A DNA stretch of 64,000 bases from Lentzea terrae (GTDB lineage: Bacteria > Actinomycetota > Actinomycetes > Mycobacteriales > Pseudonocardiaceae). The stretch spans positions 186,001-250,000 of the forward strand of contig NZ_QFWW01000002.1 of NCBI RefSeq assembly GCF_003265345.1. The letters are read 5' to 3'. This document shows, in pieces, positions 8,910 through 17,966 of this stretch (position 1 is its first letter; every line of letters starts with the position of its first letter). Made by a program: the position numbers and the translations under genes. A model generated the notes under the pieces. It saw only the letters and a list, made by a program, of their open reading frames with translations, was not told the DNA's origin and did no database searches.

Positions 8910-10280
8910 ATGGCCGGGGCTGATGGAGCCGGGCAGCCTACTGCCCGCACACCGCACTTTGACGTTGTCCTCCGTGGTTACAACCAGCGACAGGTGAACG
9001 AACGAGTCACTCGCCTGGAGTTCGACCTCAAGAACTCGAACCGGTCCCGAGACGCGGCCGCCGCGCAGGTCGGAGAGCTGACGAAGCTCCTGAACGCGAT
9101 GCGCGCCGATCTCGACAAGACCAAGATGCAGCTCCAGAACCTGGCCAACAGCCCCGTGAGCGCGTCGAACGTCACCGAGCGTGTCCGCGTGATGATGTCG
9201 CTCGCCGAGGAAGAGATCGCGGACATCCGCAAGGACGCCCTCGACAAGGCCGCCGCCACCCGCGGCGAGGCGGAGAAGTGGGCGGCCGAGCAGCGCGAGC
9301 AGCACAACCGCCTGCTCGCCGAGACCGAGGCCAGGCGCAAGCAGCTGGAGGTCAACCACCAGCAGCGCACGGCAGAGCTCGAGCAGCAGTTCGCCGGCCG
9401 CAAGTCCGAGCTGGAGGCCGAGTTCGCGGCGCTGCGCACCCGGTTGTCGTCCGAGCACGAGGCCCTGGTCGCCGAGGTGCGCGCGGAAGGCGAGCGCGTG
9501 AAGGCCGAGTTCGAGCAGAAGTCGGCTGCTTTGGATGCCCACCGCGTCGAGCTCGACACCAAGTACAAGGCGTACCACGACGAGCTGGACAAGGAGTACG
9601 ACGGTCTCAAGGCGACGCTGGCCGCCGAGCACAAGAAGGTGCTCGCGGACGCCCGCGCCGAAGCCGAGCGCATCGCCGCCGAGTCCGAGGTGGCGCGCGT
9701 CGAGGCGCTGACGAAGCTCGACGAGGCTCTTGCTTCGAAGCAGGCCGAGGCCGAGAAGGCGCTCGCCGAGCTGGAGGCCGAGTCGCTCGCGCGCGCCGAG
9801 AAGACCACCGCTGACGCGTCCGCGCAGGCAACTGCTCTGATCAGCACGGCGGAGGAGAAGGCGGCGACGGTGACGCGCGAGGCCTCCGAGAAGGCATCCG
9901 CGCTGGTCGCCGAGGCCACCGAGAAGGCTTCGACGACCGTTGCGGAGGCCAACCAGAAGGCCGCGAACACCGTTCGTGAGGCCGACGAGAAGGCCACCAC
10001 GCTGGTGCGGGACGCCGAAGCCAAGACCTCGGCCCTGGTCCGCGAGGCCGAGGAGAGGTCGGCGGCGGCTGTGGCCCTGTCCGACCAGCGCGCGGCCGCG
10101 GCGGCGGAGCGGGAGGCGTCGCTGCGCGCGGCGCACGACAACCTCGCCACGCAGTTCCACGCCGCGCAGGCCGCGGTGGACGCGGCCATGTCGGTGTTGA
10201 AGCCGTTGGAGGAGAACGGCTCGGCTGAGGAGCGCGGCGAGCAGAAGACCGAGCAGCTGCCGAAGCCGCGGCAGAACTGA
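8910..10280 (+). CDS. DivIVA-domain long coiled-coil protein (Scy/FilP-like)
   Basis: The protein has 456 residues from the ATG at 8910; GGGTAGGG lies 9-17 bases upstream. After a short leader, FDVVLRGYNQRQVNERV (residues about 16-32) is the DivIVA N-terminal motif, which binds curved membrane. Residues about 35-430 are almost continuous coiled coil. The stretch from about 300 to 400 is a run of degenerate 11-residue units of the form EA-x-EKA-xxxVxEA. This layout resembles actinobacterial cytoskeletal proteins of polar growth (Scy, FilP, Wag31 relatives). No membrane segment or enzyme domain is present. It may mark the cell pole or organise the tip. Function is inferred from architecture only. 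Confidence 0.75.
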   Translation: MAGADGAGQPTARTPHFDVVLRGYNQRQVNERVTRLEFDLKNSNRSRDAAAAQVGELTKLLNAMRADLDKTKMQLQNLANSPVSASNVTERVRVMMSLAEEEIADIRKDALDKAAATRGEAEKWAAEQREQHNRLLAETEARRKQLEVNHQQRTAELEQQFAGRKSELEAEFAALRTRLSSEHEALVAEVRAEGERVKAEFEQKSAALDAHRVELDTKYKAYHDELDKEYDGLKATLAAEHKKVLADARAEAERIAAESEVARVEALTKLDEALASKQAEAEKALAELEAESLARAEKTTADASAQATALISTAEEKAATVTREASEKASALVAEATEKASTTVAEANQKAANTVREADEKATTLVRDAEAKTSALVREAEERSAAAVALSDQRAAAAAEREASLRAAHDNLATQFHAAQAAVDAAMSVLKPLEENGSAEERGEQKTEQLPKPRQN

Positions 10281-10286
10281 GCTCAG

Positions 10287-10314
10287 CCGGGGAACGGCAG
10301 CAGGCTGTCCCCGG
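10287..10314 (+). terminator. Hairpin after the coiled-coil gene
   Basis: CCGGGGA at 10287-10293 and TCCCCGG at 10308-10314 pair around a 14-base loop, starting 7 bases after the stop codon. Confidence 0.55.
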
Positions 10315-10464
10315 CACGCCGCTGCCCGCCGTCCAGCCGTTGAAGCCCCGCCAGGACTAGCGGCCAGACCCAGCAGGATGCCGGCGAAGTAACGGTGAGG
10401 CGGGCACGTCGTGGTGCCCTGCTGAGCGTGAACTGCCTGCGGCGGCGTTCCGGGCCATCACGCT

Positions 10465-10493
10465 GGGCTGCCCATGCCCAGTTGGGGCAGCCC
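10465..10493 (-). terminator. Hairpin downstream of recG
   Basis: GGGCTGCCC (10465-10473) pairs with GGGCAGCCC (10485-10493). It lies about 30 bases past the recG stop on the minus strand. The remaining spacer, 10281-10522, holds no supported gene. Confidence 0.55.
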
Positions 10494-10522
10494 TGCCGCC
10501 GTCCTGCGCCCAGCCCGCGCGG

Positions 10523-12682
10523 CTAGGCCTTCTCCAGGAAGTCCGCCCGCTCCTCCGTCAGCAACGTGGCCACCATCCCCGCCAGGCCAGGGTGCTTCTC
10601 CAGGTCCGGATCCGCGTCCACGAAGCCCTGAGCCGCGACCCGAGCGTCCGCGATGATGTCCTCGTCGCGCAGCAGCGAGAGCATCTTCAACGCCGAGCGG
10701 CGACCCGACTGCGCGGCGCCCAGGATGTCGCCCTCGCGGCGCAGTTCGAGGTCGAGCTGGGCCAGCTCGAAGCCGTCCAGAGTGGACTCGACGGCGCGCA
10801 GGCGTTCCATCGTGGCCGTCATCTCCGGCATCTCGGTGACCAACAGGCACAGGCCGGGAGCGCTGCCCCGGCCCACGCGGCCGCGCAGCTGGTGGAGCTG
10901 TGAGACGCCGAAGCGGTCGGCGTCCATGATGGCCATGACGGTGGCGTTCGGGACGTTGACGCCGACCTCGATGACCGTGGTGGCGACGAGCACCTGGACC
11001 TGGTTGGCCGCGAAGGCGCGCATCACCGCGTCCTTCTCGTCGGGTGGCATGCGGCCGTGCAGGATTTCGACGCGCAGGCCGCGCAACGGGCCCTGCGACA
11101 GCATGTTCGCCACGTCGATCACGGACAGGGCCGGGCGCTTGTCCTCGTCGTCAGCGGACTTCGCGGGTTCCTCGTCGCCGATGCGCGGGCAGACGAAGTA
11201 GGCCTGGTGCCCCGCGGCCACCTCTTCGCGCACGCGGGCGAACGCGCGGTCCAGCCACGCGGGCTTCTCGCGCGCGGGCACCACCGAGGTCTTGATCGGC
11301 GAGCGGCCGCCGGGGAGCTCGCGCAGTGCGGAGACCTCCAGGTCGCCGTAGACGGTCATGGCCACCGTGCGCGGGATCGGGGTCGCGGTCATCACCAGGA
11401 CGTGCGGATTCTCCCGTTCACCCCGCGTCGAGAGAGCGGCACGTTGCTCCACGCCGAAGCGGTGCTGTTCGTCGACGACGACGAGACCGAGCGAGTGGAA
11501 CTCCACCTTCTCCTGGATGATCGCGTGCGTGCCGACGACGATGCCCGCCTCGCCGGTCACGATGTCGAGCAACGCCTGGCGCCGCTGGGCCGTGTTCATC
11601 GAGCCGGTCAGCAACGTCACGCGTGTCGCGTCCTCCGCGCCGCCGAGCTGGCCGGCCTGGGCGAGGTCGCCGAGCATCTCGGAAAGTGAGCGAGCGTGTT
11701 GTGCCGCAAGGACCTCCGTGGGCGCGAGCATGGCGGACTGACGACCCGCGTCCACCACCTGCAACATTGCTCGCAACGCGACCATGGTCTTGCCCGACCC
11801 GACTTCCCCTTGCAGCAGGCGGTTCATCGGCACGACCGAAGCCAGGTCCGACGAGATCTGCTCGCCCACCGAAACCTGGCCTGCGGTCAACGTGAAAGGC
11901 AGCCGCGCGTCGAACGCGTCCAGGATCCCGCCGGACCGGGGCGCGCACGCCGGAGCCGGACGCGCGGTGGACGCCTTGCGGCGCTGGGCCAGGGTCAGCT
12001 GCACGGCCAGCGCCTCGTCCCACTTCAGCCGTTGCTGCGCCACGGAGATCTGCGCCCAGCTCTCCGGCCGGTGGATCGCCCGCAGCGCCTCCTCCAGCCC
12101 GATCAGGCCGTGCTCCGAGCGGAACTCGTCCGGAAGCGGGTCGGAGGGCACGCCGTCCCAGATCTCCAGCAGCTGCTTGACGCAGTTGGCGATGTTCCAC
12201 GTGTTGATGTGCTGCGAGGCCGGGTAGACGGGCAGGAACGCCTGCAGGAACGACGATCCGTCCTGCTCGGGCGTGAGGATCTCGAACGCCGGGTGCACCA
12301 GCTGCAGGTTCTGCCGGTAGCGGCCCACCTTGCCCGCGAACAGGGCCCGCGTGCCCGGCAGGAGCTCCTGCTCCGCCACGAACGCCACCTTGCCGAAGAA
12401 CACCAGGTGCAGCTCGGACGTGCCGTCCGTGATCACCGCTTCGGTCATGTGGCCGTGCCTGGCCTTCATGCGCCGCTTGGTGCACTTGCGGACCTCGGCC
12501 TGGACGGTGACGTGCTCGTCGATTTCCAGGGACCTGATGTCGGTCAGCTTCCCGCGCTCGTCGTAGCGGCGCGGGTAGTGGCGCAGCAGGTCACCGACCG
12601 TCGTGAGGCCGAGGCCGGTCTCCAGTGCGTCGGCGGTCTTCTTGCCGAGCAACGGCTGCAGCTTGTCGTCGAAGGAGATCAT
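10523..12682 (-). CDS. recG: ATP-dependent DNA helicase RecG
   Basis: This 719-residue branch-migration helicase remodels stalled replication forks and Holliday junctions. The start is the ATG at 12682 (MISFDDKLQPLLGKKTADAL), because the 102 upstream residues in frame are an Arg/Gly-rich antisense shadow. The N-terminal wedge domain carries the OB-like region, and LLRHYPRRYDERG is typical. The helicase core shows Walker A GEVGSGKT, the DEQH box (VVDEQHRFGVEQR), TATPIPRT, and the RecG motif QLHQLRGRVGRG. It lies 14 bases downstream of the DAK2-domain gene, so the two are probably one operon, as in mycobacteria. Confidence 0.97.
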   Translation of the reverse strand: MISFDDKLQPLLGKKTADALETGLGLTTVGDLLRHYPRRYDERGKLTDIRSLEIDEHVTVQAEVRKCTKRRMKARHGHMTEAVITDGTSELHLVFFGKVAFVAEQELLPGTRALFAGKVGRYRQNLQLVHPAFEILTPEQDGSSFLQAFLPVYPASQHINTWNIANCVKQLLEIWDGVPSDPLPDEFRSEHGLIGLEEALRAIHRPESWAQISVAQQRLKWDEALAVQLTLAQRRKASTARPAPACAPRSGGILDAFDARLPFTLTAGQVSVGEQISSDLASVVPMNRLLQGEVGSGKTMVALRAMLQVVDAGRQSAMLAPTEVLAAQHARSLSEMLGDLAQAGQLGGAEDATRVTLLTGSMNTAQRRQALLDIVTGEAGIVVGTHAIIQEKVEFHSLGLVVVDEQHRFGVEQRAALSTRGERENPHVLVMTATPIPRTVAMTVYGDLEVSALRELPGGRSPIKTSVVPAREKPAWLDRAFARVREEVAAGHQAYFVCPRIGDEEPAKSADDEDKRPALSVIDVANMLSQGPLRGLRVEILHGRMPPDEKDAVMRAFAANQVQVLVATTVIEVGVNVPNATVMAIMDADRFGVSQLHQLRGRVGRGSAPGLCLLVTEMPEMTATMERLRAVESTLDGFELAQLDLELRREGDILGAAQSGRRSALKMLSLLRDEDIIADARVAAQGFVDADPDLEKHPGLAGMVATLLTEERADFLEKA

Positions 12683-12696
12683 CGCGTCCCATTGAA

Positions 12697-14307
12697 CTAC
12701 TCGACACCGACAAAAATGACCGCGTCCGGCTGGCCGCCCGGATAGGCCATGACCTCGACCTCCGGATGGGTCACCCGCAGGTGGTCCTCCAGCACGTCGA
12801 CCAGACCTTCCGGGGCGTCGGCGCCGAGGATCACCGTCACCAGCTCGCCGCCGCCGGTCAGCATGCGGTCGACCAGCCGGCAGGACAGGTCCAGCAACGA
12901 CTCCGCGGACGACGGGCCCGCCTCGATCAGCACCACCTCGCCGTCCAGCATGCCCAGCAGGTCGCCCGGCTGGCAGCGGCCCACCCACGTCAGCGCCTCA
13001 TCGGCGGCGATCGACAGCTCACCGCGCCTGGTCGCCGCAGCGGCTTCGGCCATCGCGACAACGTCGTCGCCCGCGCGACGGGACGCGTCGTGCACGGCCA
13101 ACGCGGCGAGGGCTTGCACGGGCGAGAACGTCGGCACCACCACTACGTCCTGCCCTGCAGCCTGTGCGTACGCCACGGCCTCGTCCAGCGCCTCACGGAT
13201 GTCCGGGTCGCCGGGCAGAACGGCGACGTGACGCGCGCGCGTCGACACGATGGCGGACAACAGGTCCGTTGGCGTCGCAGAAGAAGTAGCGAGGTCGAAC
13301 ACCGTGGCACCCTCGGCGCGGAACAGGTCCACCGCGCCGCTCACCACCACCACGATCGCCCGGTCGCGCACGAACCGTGAAGCCTGCGCCGCGATCTGGT
13401 CGGCGAACCGCGCCACCGTGATGCGGTGTGGACGCCCAGCGCGCACACCGGCTTCGATCGCCGCGCCGATGTCGTTGCAGTGCACGTGCACGGTCCACAA
13501 AGAAGCACCGTCGCCCACGACCGACACGCAGTCACCGAGCAGGTTCAACGACGCGCGCAGCTCGAGGACCGCCGCTTCCGACGTGTCGTCGAGCAGGTAC
13601 ATCACCTCGTACTCGAACTCCGAGGACCCGCTCTCCCGCTCGGTCGTCAGCGACTCGGGCGTACGCGGCAGCAACGGCGCGTCCACCGGCGTTTCCACGG
13701 CCTGACCGGTGATCACCGCGGCCAGTGTGTCCAACAACACAACGAGACCACGGCCGCCGGCGTCCACCACCCCAGCCTTCGCCAGCACGGCGAGTTGGCG
13801 AGGCGTATTGGCCAGTGCGACGGCACTCGCGCGTGAGGCCGCCATCACCACGTCGTCGAGTTCGTCCGACTCACAGTCCCGTGCGGCCTCGGCGGCGGCG
13901 TGCAGCACTGACAGGACCGTGCCAGGAACTGGCTTGGACACAGCAGCGGTGGCCAGCTCGTCAGCCCGATGGAGGGCCTTGCGCAGTGCGGACCCCGTGA
14001 CGACGGACACCTCCTGCACGGACTCCGCCAGTCCCCTGAGCACCTGCGACAGGATCACGCCGGAGTTGCCGCGGGCGCCGGCCAGCGCGCCACGGGCCAG
14101 TGCGGACAGCGCGTCGCCTACGGTGGAGATGGGCGAGCGCAGCAGCGCGTCCAGCGCCGACTGCATCGTGTGCAGCAGGTTGGTACCTGTGTCACCGTCC
14201 GGCACGGGAAAGACGTTGATCTGGTCGATCGACTCCCGATTGGCGTCGAGCGACCGCACGCACGCGTCCGCCCACCTGCGCACCGCGACCGCATCCATGA
14301 CCTGCAT
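12697..14307 (-). CDS. DAK2-domain / FakA-like fatty acid kinase subunit
   Basis: A protein of 536 residues from the ATG at 14307; a GTG at 14325 and an ATG at 14298 are also possible and no RBS decides. The N-terminal DhaL/DAK2 nucleotide domain shows INVFPVPDGDTGTN, whose aspartates bind Mg-ATP, and GARGNSGVILSQ. A middle domain and a C-terminal domain similar to YloV/FakA follow (LPGDPDIREALDEAV, EVEVMAYPGGQP). In Firmicutes FakA phosphorylates fatty acids bound to FakB. No FakB gene is in this window, so the actinobacterial partner and substrate are unknown. It is encoded directly upstream of recG and divergently from rpmB. Confidence 0.87.
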   Translation of the reverse strand: MQVMDAVAVRRWADACVRSLDANRESIDQINVFPVPDGDTGTNLLHTMQSALDALLRSPISTVGDALSALARGALAGARGNSGVILSQVLRGLAESVQEVSVVTGSALRKALHRADELATAAVSKPVPGTVLSVLHAAAEAARDCESDELDDVVMAASRASAVALANTPRQLAVLAKAGVVDAGGRGLVVLLDTLAAVITGQAVETPVDAPLLPRTPESLTTERESGSSEFEYEVMYLLDDTSEAAVLELRASLNLLGDCVSVVGDGASLWTVHVHCNDIGAAIEAGVRAGRPHRITVARFADQIAAQASRFVRDRAIVVVVSGAVDLFRAEGATVFDLATSSATPTDLLSAIVSTRARHVAVLPGDPDIREALDEAVAYAQAAGQDVVVVPTFSPVQALAALAVHDASRRAGDDVVAMAEAAAATRRGELSIAADEALTWVGRCQPGDLLGMLDGEVVLIEAGPSSAESLLDLSCRLVDRMLTGGGELVTVILGADAPEGLVDVLEDHLRVTHPEVEVMAYPGGQPDAVIFVGVE

Positions 14308-14452
14308 GGCGGCGAGGGTATCCACCCGGTTTGGTCACGGGTGAGGCCACCGGCTACCCTGATTGGGTTGCCGTGCCCGGATGAGGCTTGTGCACGCTTG
14401 CGCGCCCACCGGGACGCGAGACTCACCGCTTGAACCTGAAGGAGTGGCTGAC

Positions 14453-14644
14453 GTGGCTGCCGTGTGCGACGTCTGTGGCAAGGGGCCGGGCTTCGGCCAT
14501 TCGGTTTCGCACTCCCAGCGGAAGACGAACCGCCGCTGGAACCCGAACATCCAGTCTGTGCGCGCGAAGGTCTCGGCCTCGCAGCGCCAGCGGATCAACG
14601 TGTGCACGTCCTGCCTGAAGGCTGGCAAGGTCGTGCGCGGCTGA
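14453..14644 (+). CDS. rpmB: 50S ribosomal protein L28
   Basis: The protein has 63 residues. The start is the GTG at 14453 with GAAGGAG 6-14 bases upstream, giving [20 protein letters not shown]. This is the canonical L28 N-terminus. CDVC near the start and CTSC near the end form the four-cysteine zinc site of the zinc-containing paralogue. In actinomycetes zinc-free copies usually sit in Zur-controlled clusters elsewhere, so this is likely the default copy. It is transcribed away from the DAK2-recG pair. Confidence 0.96.
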   Translation: MAAVCDVCGKGPGFGHSVSHSQRKTNRRWNPNIQSVRAKVSASQRQRINVCTSCLKAGKVVRG

Positions 14645-14667
14645 TCACCGCCACAGCGAGAACCCCG

Positions 14668-14695
14668 AAAGAGCCCGGCTTCGGCCGGGCTCTTT
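14668..14695 (+). terminator. Intrinsic terminator of rpmB
   Basis: A 12-base perfect stem (14668-14679 with 14684-14695) with a TTCG tetraloop is followed by T-rich sequence (TTTTGTTTTG). This is the clearest classical terminator in the window. Confidence 0.95.
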
Positions 14696-14800
14696 TGTTT
14701 TGTGCGCACTTCGCGGGAATCATCCATACAAGACGTGTAGTTGACTCGCCAATCAAGACGATGTTGAAACGCTCGCGGACTTGGGCTTACGTTGGGGAAC

Positions 14801-15931
14801 GTGCGAGTCCTGGTGACAAGTTGTCCCGGCTATGGGCATCTGTATCCGCTTATTCCACTGAGCTGGGCGTTGAGCAACGCCGGGCACGACGTGCTGCTCG
14901 CGTTGCCCGACCAGTTCGCGCAGGTCGGAGCGGCTACCGGACTGCCGGCAACCGCAGTGGGACCGGTGTCGATCCGGGAAGTCTTCTCGAACTCGAATCA
15001 CGCACTTTATTCCGGAAATGTGACCGAAGCTCTGATCGAGCACGTCACGGAGCATTACGCGAAAATCGCGCATTTCACGGTTGTGAATGTAATCGAACTG
15101 GCCGAGAGATGGCGTCCGGATGTCGTAATGCACACGCCGTGGGAGTACGCGGGGCCGATCGCCGCCGCACGACTCGGTGTGCCGCTCGTCCGCCACACCT
15201 GGGGCGTCGCACTGCCGCCGGAACTGGCACCGGCCGAGGCCGAGACGCTCGCACCGGTGCACCGCGAGCACGGCTTTCCCGACGCCCCAACCCTGACCGT
15301 GGACGTCTGCCCGCCCGCACTGCAGTACCCGGACGCACCGCCCGGACTGCCGATGGCCTACACCGCCTACAACGGCGCGGGCGTGCTCCCGTCGTGGCTG
15401 TTCGAGCCACGAAGAAGGCCGAGGATCTGCGTGACGCTCGGCAGCGTGCCCGTTCCCGGCGGGGAGCACGACCGCGTGTTGCGCACGGTGCTCGCCGGGC
15501 TCAAGACGATCAACGCCGACGTGCTGGTGATCACCGGCGGCGGCGTGCTCGATCCGGGAGCACTCCCGGCCAACGCCCGCACAGTGGACTGGCTACCGCT
15601 CAACCAGGTGCTGAAGGTGTGTGACGCCGTGGTGCACCACGGCGGCTCGGGCACGACCATGACCTCGCTGCACGCCGGCCTGCCGCAGCTCGCGTTGCCG
15701 CAGATGTGCGACCAGCACCGCCACGCCGACCGCGCCGAAGCCGTCGGTGCCGCCGCCAAGCTCAGCGGAGACGACCTCACCGCGGAGTCCGTCCGCGACC
15801 ACGTGCAACGGCTGCTGGACGACCCGGCGCCACGCGTGGCCGTGACGAAGATCCGCGACGAGATGCGGGCACTGCCGCCACCCGCCGCCGTCGCCTCCTC
15901 CCTCATCGCCCTAGTGGAGGCAAGAGAGTGA
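14801..15931 (+). CDS. UDP-glycosyltransferase-like (MGT family) glycosyltransferase
   Basis: The protein has 376 residues. The GTG at 14801 is chosen because TGGGGA lies 3-8 bases upstream and the product begins MRVLVTSCPGYGHLYPL, with the catalytic His of GT-B glycosyltransferases of family GT1 in PGYGH. The C-terminal donor domain contains HHGGSGTTMTSLHAGLPQLA, the actinomycete antibiotic and macrolide GT signature. It likely moves a (deoxy)sugar onto a small molecule or acts in resistance by glycosylation. The acceptor cannot be inferred. Its stop overlaps the start of the epimerase by 4 bases (GTGA), so they are translationally coupled. No polyketide or peptide synthase is near. Confidence 0.85.
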   Translation: MRVLVTSCPGYGHLYPLIPLSWALSNAGHDVLLALPDQFAQVGAATGLPATAVGPVSIREVFSNSNHALYSGNVTEALIEHVTEHYAKIAHFTVVNVIELAERWRPDVVMHTPWEYAGPIAAARLGVPLVRHTWGVALPPELAPAEAETLAPVHREHGFPDAPTLTVDVCPPALQYPDAPPGLPMAYTAYNGAGVLPSWLFEPRRRPRICVTLGSVPVPGGEHDRVLRTVLAGLKTINADVLVITGGGVLDPGALPANARTVDWLPLNQVLKVCDAVVHHGGSGTTMTSLHAGLPQLALPQMCDQHRHADRAEAVGAAAKLSGDDLTAESVRDHVQRLLDDPAPRVAVTKIRDEMRALPPPAAVASSLIALVEARE

Positions 15932-16806
15932 AAACCGTTGTGGTGACCGGCGCAGGTGGCTTCATCGGCTCGCACGTGGTGGAAACCCTGCTGGCCACCG
16001 ACACCCGCGTGATCGCCTTGTACCGCACGGATCCACCGCCGTTCACCGCGCCGAACCTCCAGACGTTCCCCCTCGACCTGCTCGACGAGAACGAGCTCCG
16101 TGCGGTGCTCCGGTACGCGGCCCCCAACGCCCACACGGTGATCCACACGGCGGCGATGGACGGCAACGCGGCGTTCAAGCGTGACAACACCGCCCTCATC
16201 TTCGACACGAACCTGCGCATCGGATCGAACGTGCTGAACTGCGCGCGCGACTCGAGCGTCGAGAACGTCGTCCTGGTCAGCTCGGCAGAGGCGTCGGTGG
16301 AGTCGGACAACGGCTACGCGCTCTCGAAGTCCGTCGTCGAACTGCTGGCTGAGCAGTACCGCAAGCAGTACGGCATGCGGATCTTCCTGCCGCGCCCGTC
16401 GAACGTCTACGGCCCGCGCGACAAGCTCGACCGGGTGATCCCCGCGATGATCACCAGGATCGCCTCCGGCCAGGACGTCGAGATCTGGGGCGACGGTTCG
16501 CAGACGCGGTCGTTCGTGCACGTGCATGACGTCGTCGCGGCGATTCTGGGGATGGTCGACAGCGAGATCGATGCACTGACCGTGGCGACCCGTGAGACGA
16601 TCTCGATCCTGGAGCTCGCCCGCACCCTCTGCGCGTTGCTGGACGTGCCGGAACGGGTCCGGCTCGACCTCACCAAACCGACCGGCGCACCGGCGCGTGC
16701 GTTCGACACGACGCGGATGTACGAGCTGGTGACGCCACGTCCGTTGCGTCAGGGCCTGGGCGAAACCGTGTCCTGGTACCGGTCGACGCTGCCGCTGGCG
16801 GCCTGA
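15928..16806 (+). CDS. NAD-dependent sugar epimerase/dehydratase
   Basis: This 292-residue extended SDR has the NAD-binding GAGGFIGSHVVETL at the N-terminus. The catalytic YxxxK is present as YALSK near residue 132, and SSAEASV supplies the usual Ser. PRPSNVYGPRD and SQTRSFVHVHDVV are typical of NDP-sugar epimerases such as GalE and RmlB relatives. It may supply a modified NDP-sugar to the glycosyltransferase whose stop codon it overlaps. Its 3' end runs 58 bases into the end of the convergent MFS gene. Confidence 0.87.
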   Translation: MKTVVVTGAGGFIGSHVVETLLATDTRVIALYRTDPPPFTAPNLQTFPLDLLDENELRAVLRYAAPNAHTVIHTAAMDGNAAFKRDNTALIFDTNLRIGSNVLNCARDSSVENVVLVSSAEASVESDNGYALSKSVVELLAEQYRKQYGMRIFLPRPSNVYGPRDKLDRVIPAMITRIASGQDVEIWGDGSQTRSFVHVHDVVAAILGMVDSEIDALTVATRETISILELARTLCALLDVPERVRLDLTKPTGAPARAFDTTRMYELVTPRPLRQGLGETVSWYRSTLPLAA

Positions 16807-17966
16807 CGACGCAGCGCCCGCAGCACGAACACCAGGCAGATCACACCGGCGGCCGCCGATCCGATGCCGCCGATCGCGAACACCACCCGCGGGCCCACGA
16901 ACAGCAGCAACACGCCCGCCGCAGCGGTGCCGAGCAGGTTCGCGCTGGTCACCATCGACCCGACCGCGGCGAACACCCGGCCGCGCATCTCGTCGGGCGT
17001 CCGCTGCCGGACGATCGCGTTCATGGTCACGTTGTCGACGCCGTTGGAGACACCGCCGATGAACCACCCGATCCCGGCGGCCGCGACGTAGGGCAACGTG
17101 GCCGGGATCAGCATCCCGACGCCGCTCGTGATCCCGGTGACGGCGAGCGCGACGGCCAGCTGGCCATCGGTCTTCAGCCGCACGGCCACCCGGTTGCCGA
17201 CCAGGATGCCGACCGTCCAGCACGCCTGTATGGCGCCCAGCAGGAACTCGTCACCGTGCAGCACGAACCGCACGAACGCGGGATCGGCCACGTTGACCAC
17301 CACGACGGCGCCGACCACGAACGCCAGCCCGGTGATCGCGGCGAGCAGCAACGGATCCTGTCGGAGGTGCTGGATGCCGGCGAGTGCACTCGGTCGCTGC
17401 TCGTGTTCGCCGGAAGGCCTGCGTTCCGACCGCACGAACGCGAGCATCCCCGCGTAGATGACGAACGTGGCACCGTCGACGAGCAGTGCCACCTCGTACC
17501 CGAACAGACCGGCGAGCAACGCGCCGCCGGTCAGGCCCGCGATGCTGCCGATGCTGCGCCCGGTGCCGAGCCACGCATAACCACGCGTGGCTTCTTCTTC
17601 CCCCGCGATGTGCGGCACCAGGGCAGACGTGGCGGGCACGGCGACCGCAAGGCCACAGCCCGAGACGAACACCAGCGCCACCACGAACGCGGGCCGAGCC
17701 AGCAACGGCCCGATGGCCGCGATCGCGACGCCCTGACAGAGCAGCGCGGTGATCAGCAGGCGCCGGTTGGGCAGCTTGTCGACGAGCAGGCCCGCGAGCG
17801 GCGCACCGAGCACGAGCGGCAGCAGTTCGGCGACCAGAATCGCCGCCACGAGCAGCGAGCTGATCGGTGTCGCCCAGAACACCAGCACGAGCAGCGACAA
17901 CGAGTTGCCGAACTGGGAGATGGCCAACCCCGCGGCCACCAAAGTCAGATCACGATTCCCCCGCAT
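16749..17966 (-). CDS. MFS efflux transporter (EntS/MFS_3-like)
   Basis: This 405-residue integral membrane protein has about 12 predicted transmembrane helices. It begins MRGNRDLTLVAAGLAISQFG, the usual RNRDF-type start of MFS_3 exporters. Characteristic segments include GAPLAGLLVDKLPNRR (the motif A loop between helices 2 and 3) and RTPDEMRGRVFAAVGSM. The family includes macrolide and siderophore exporters. Next to the glycosyltransferase-epimerase pair, export of a glycosylated product or self-resistance is plausible, but not shown. The start codon lies inside a 14-bp inverted repeat (17959-18001), which may control expression. Confidence 0.87.
   Translation of the reverse strand: MRGNRDLTLVAAGLAISQFGNSLSLLVLVFWATPISSLLVAAILVAELLPLVLGAPLAGLLVDKLPNRRLLITALLCQGVAIAAIGPLLARPAFVVALVFVSGCGLAVAVPATSALVPHIAGEEEATRGYAWLGTGRSIGSIAGLTGGALLAGLFGYEVALLVDGATFVIYAGMLAFVRSERRPSGEHEQRPSALAGIQHLRQDPLLLAAITGLAFVVGAVVVVNVADPAFVRFVLHGDEFLLGAIQACWTVGILVGNRVAVRLKTDGQLAVALAVTGITSGVGMLIPATLPYVAAAGIGWFIGGVSNGVDNVTMNAIVRQRTPDEMRGRVFAAVGSMVTSANLLGTAAAGVLLLFVGPRVVFAIGGIGSAAAGVICLVFVLRALRRQAASGSVDRYQDTVSPRP

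Noticed and set aside
14730..14740. Shared 11-mer AAGACGTGTAG, also at 33524-33534, as a common operator
   Set aside because: Two copies of one 11-mer among many possible pairs are expected by chance, and they differ in orientation and distance relative to their genes.
14801..17966. Part of an antibiotic biosynthesis cluster
   Set aside because: A glycosyltransferase, epimerase and exporter are not enough: no polyketide synthase, NRPS, or sugar-pathway set is nearby. Flanks are conserved housekeeping genes.
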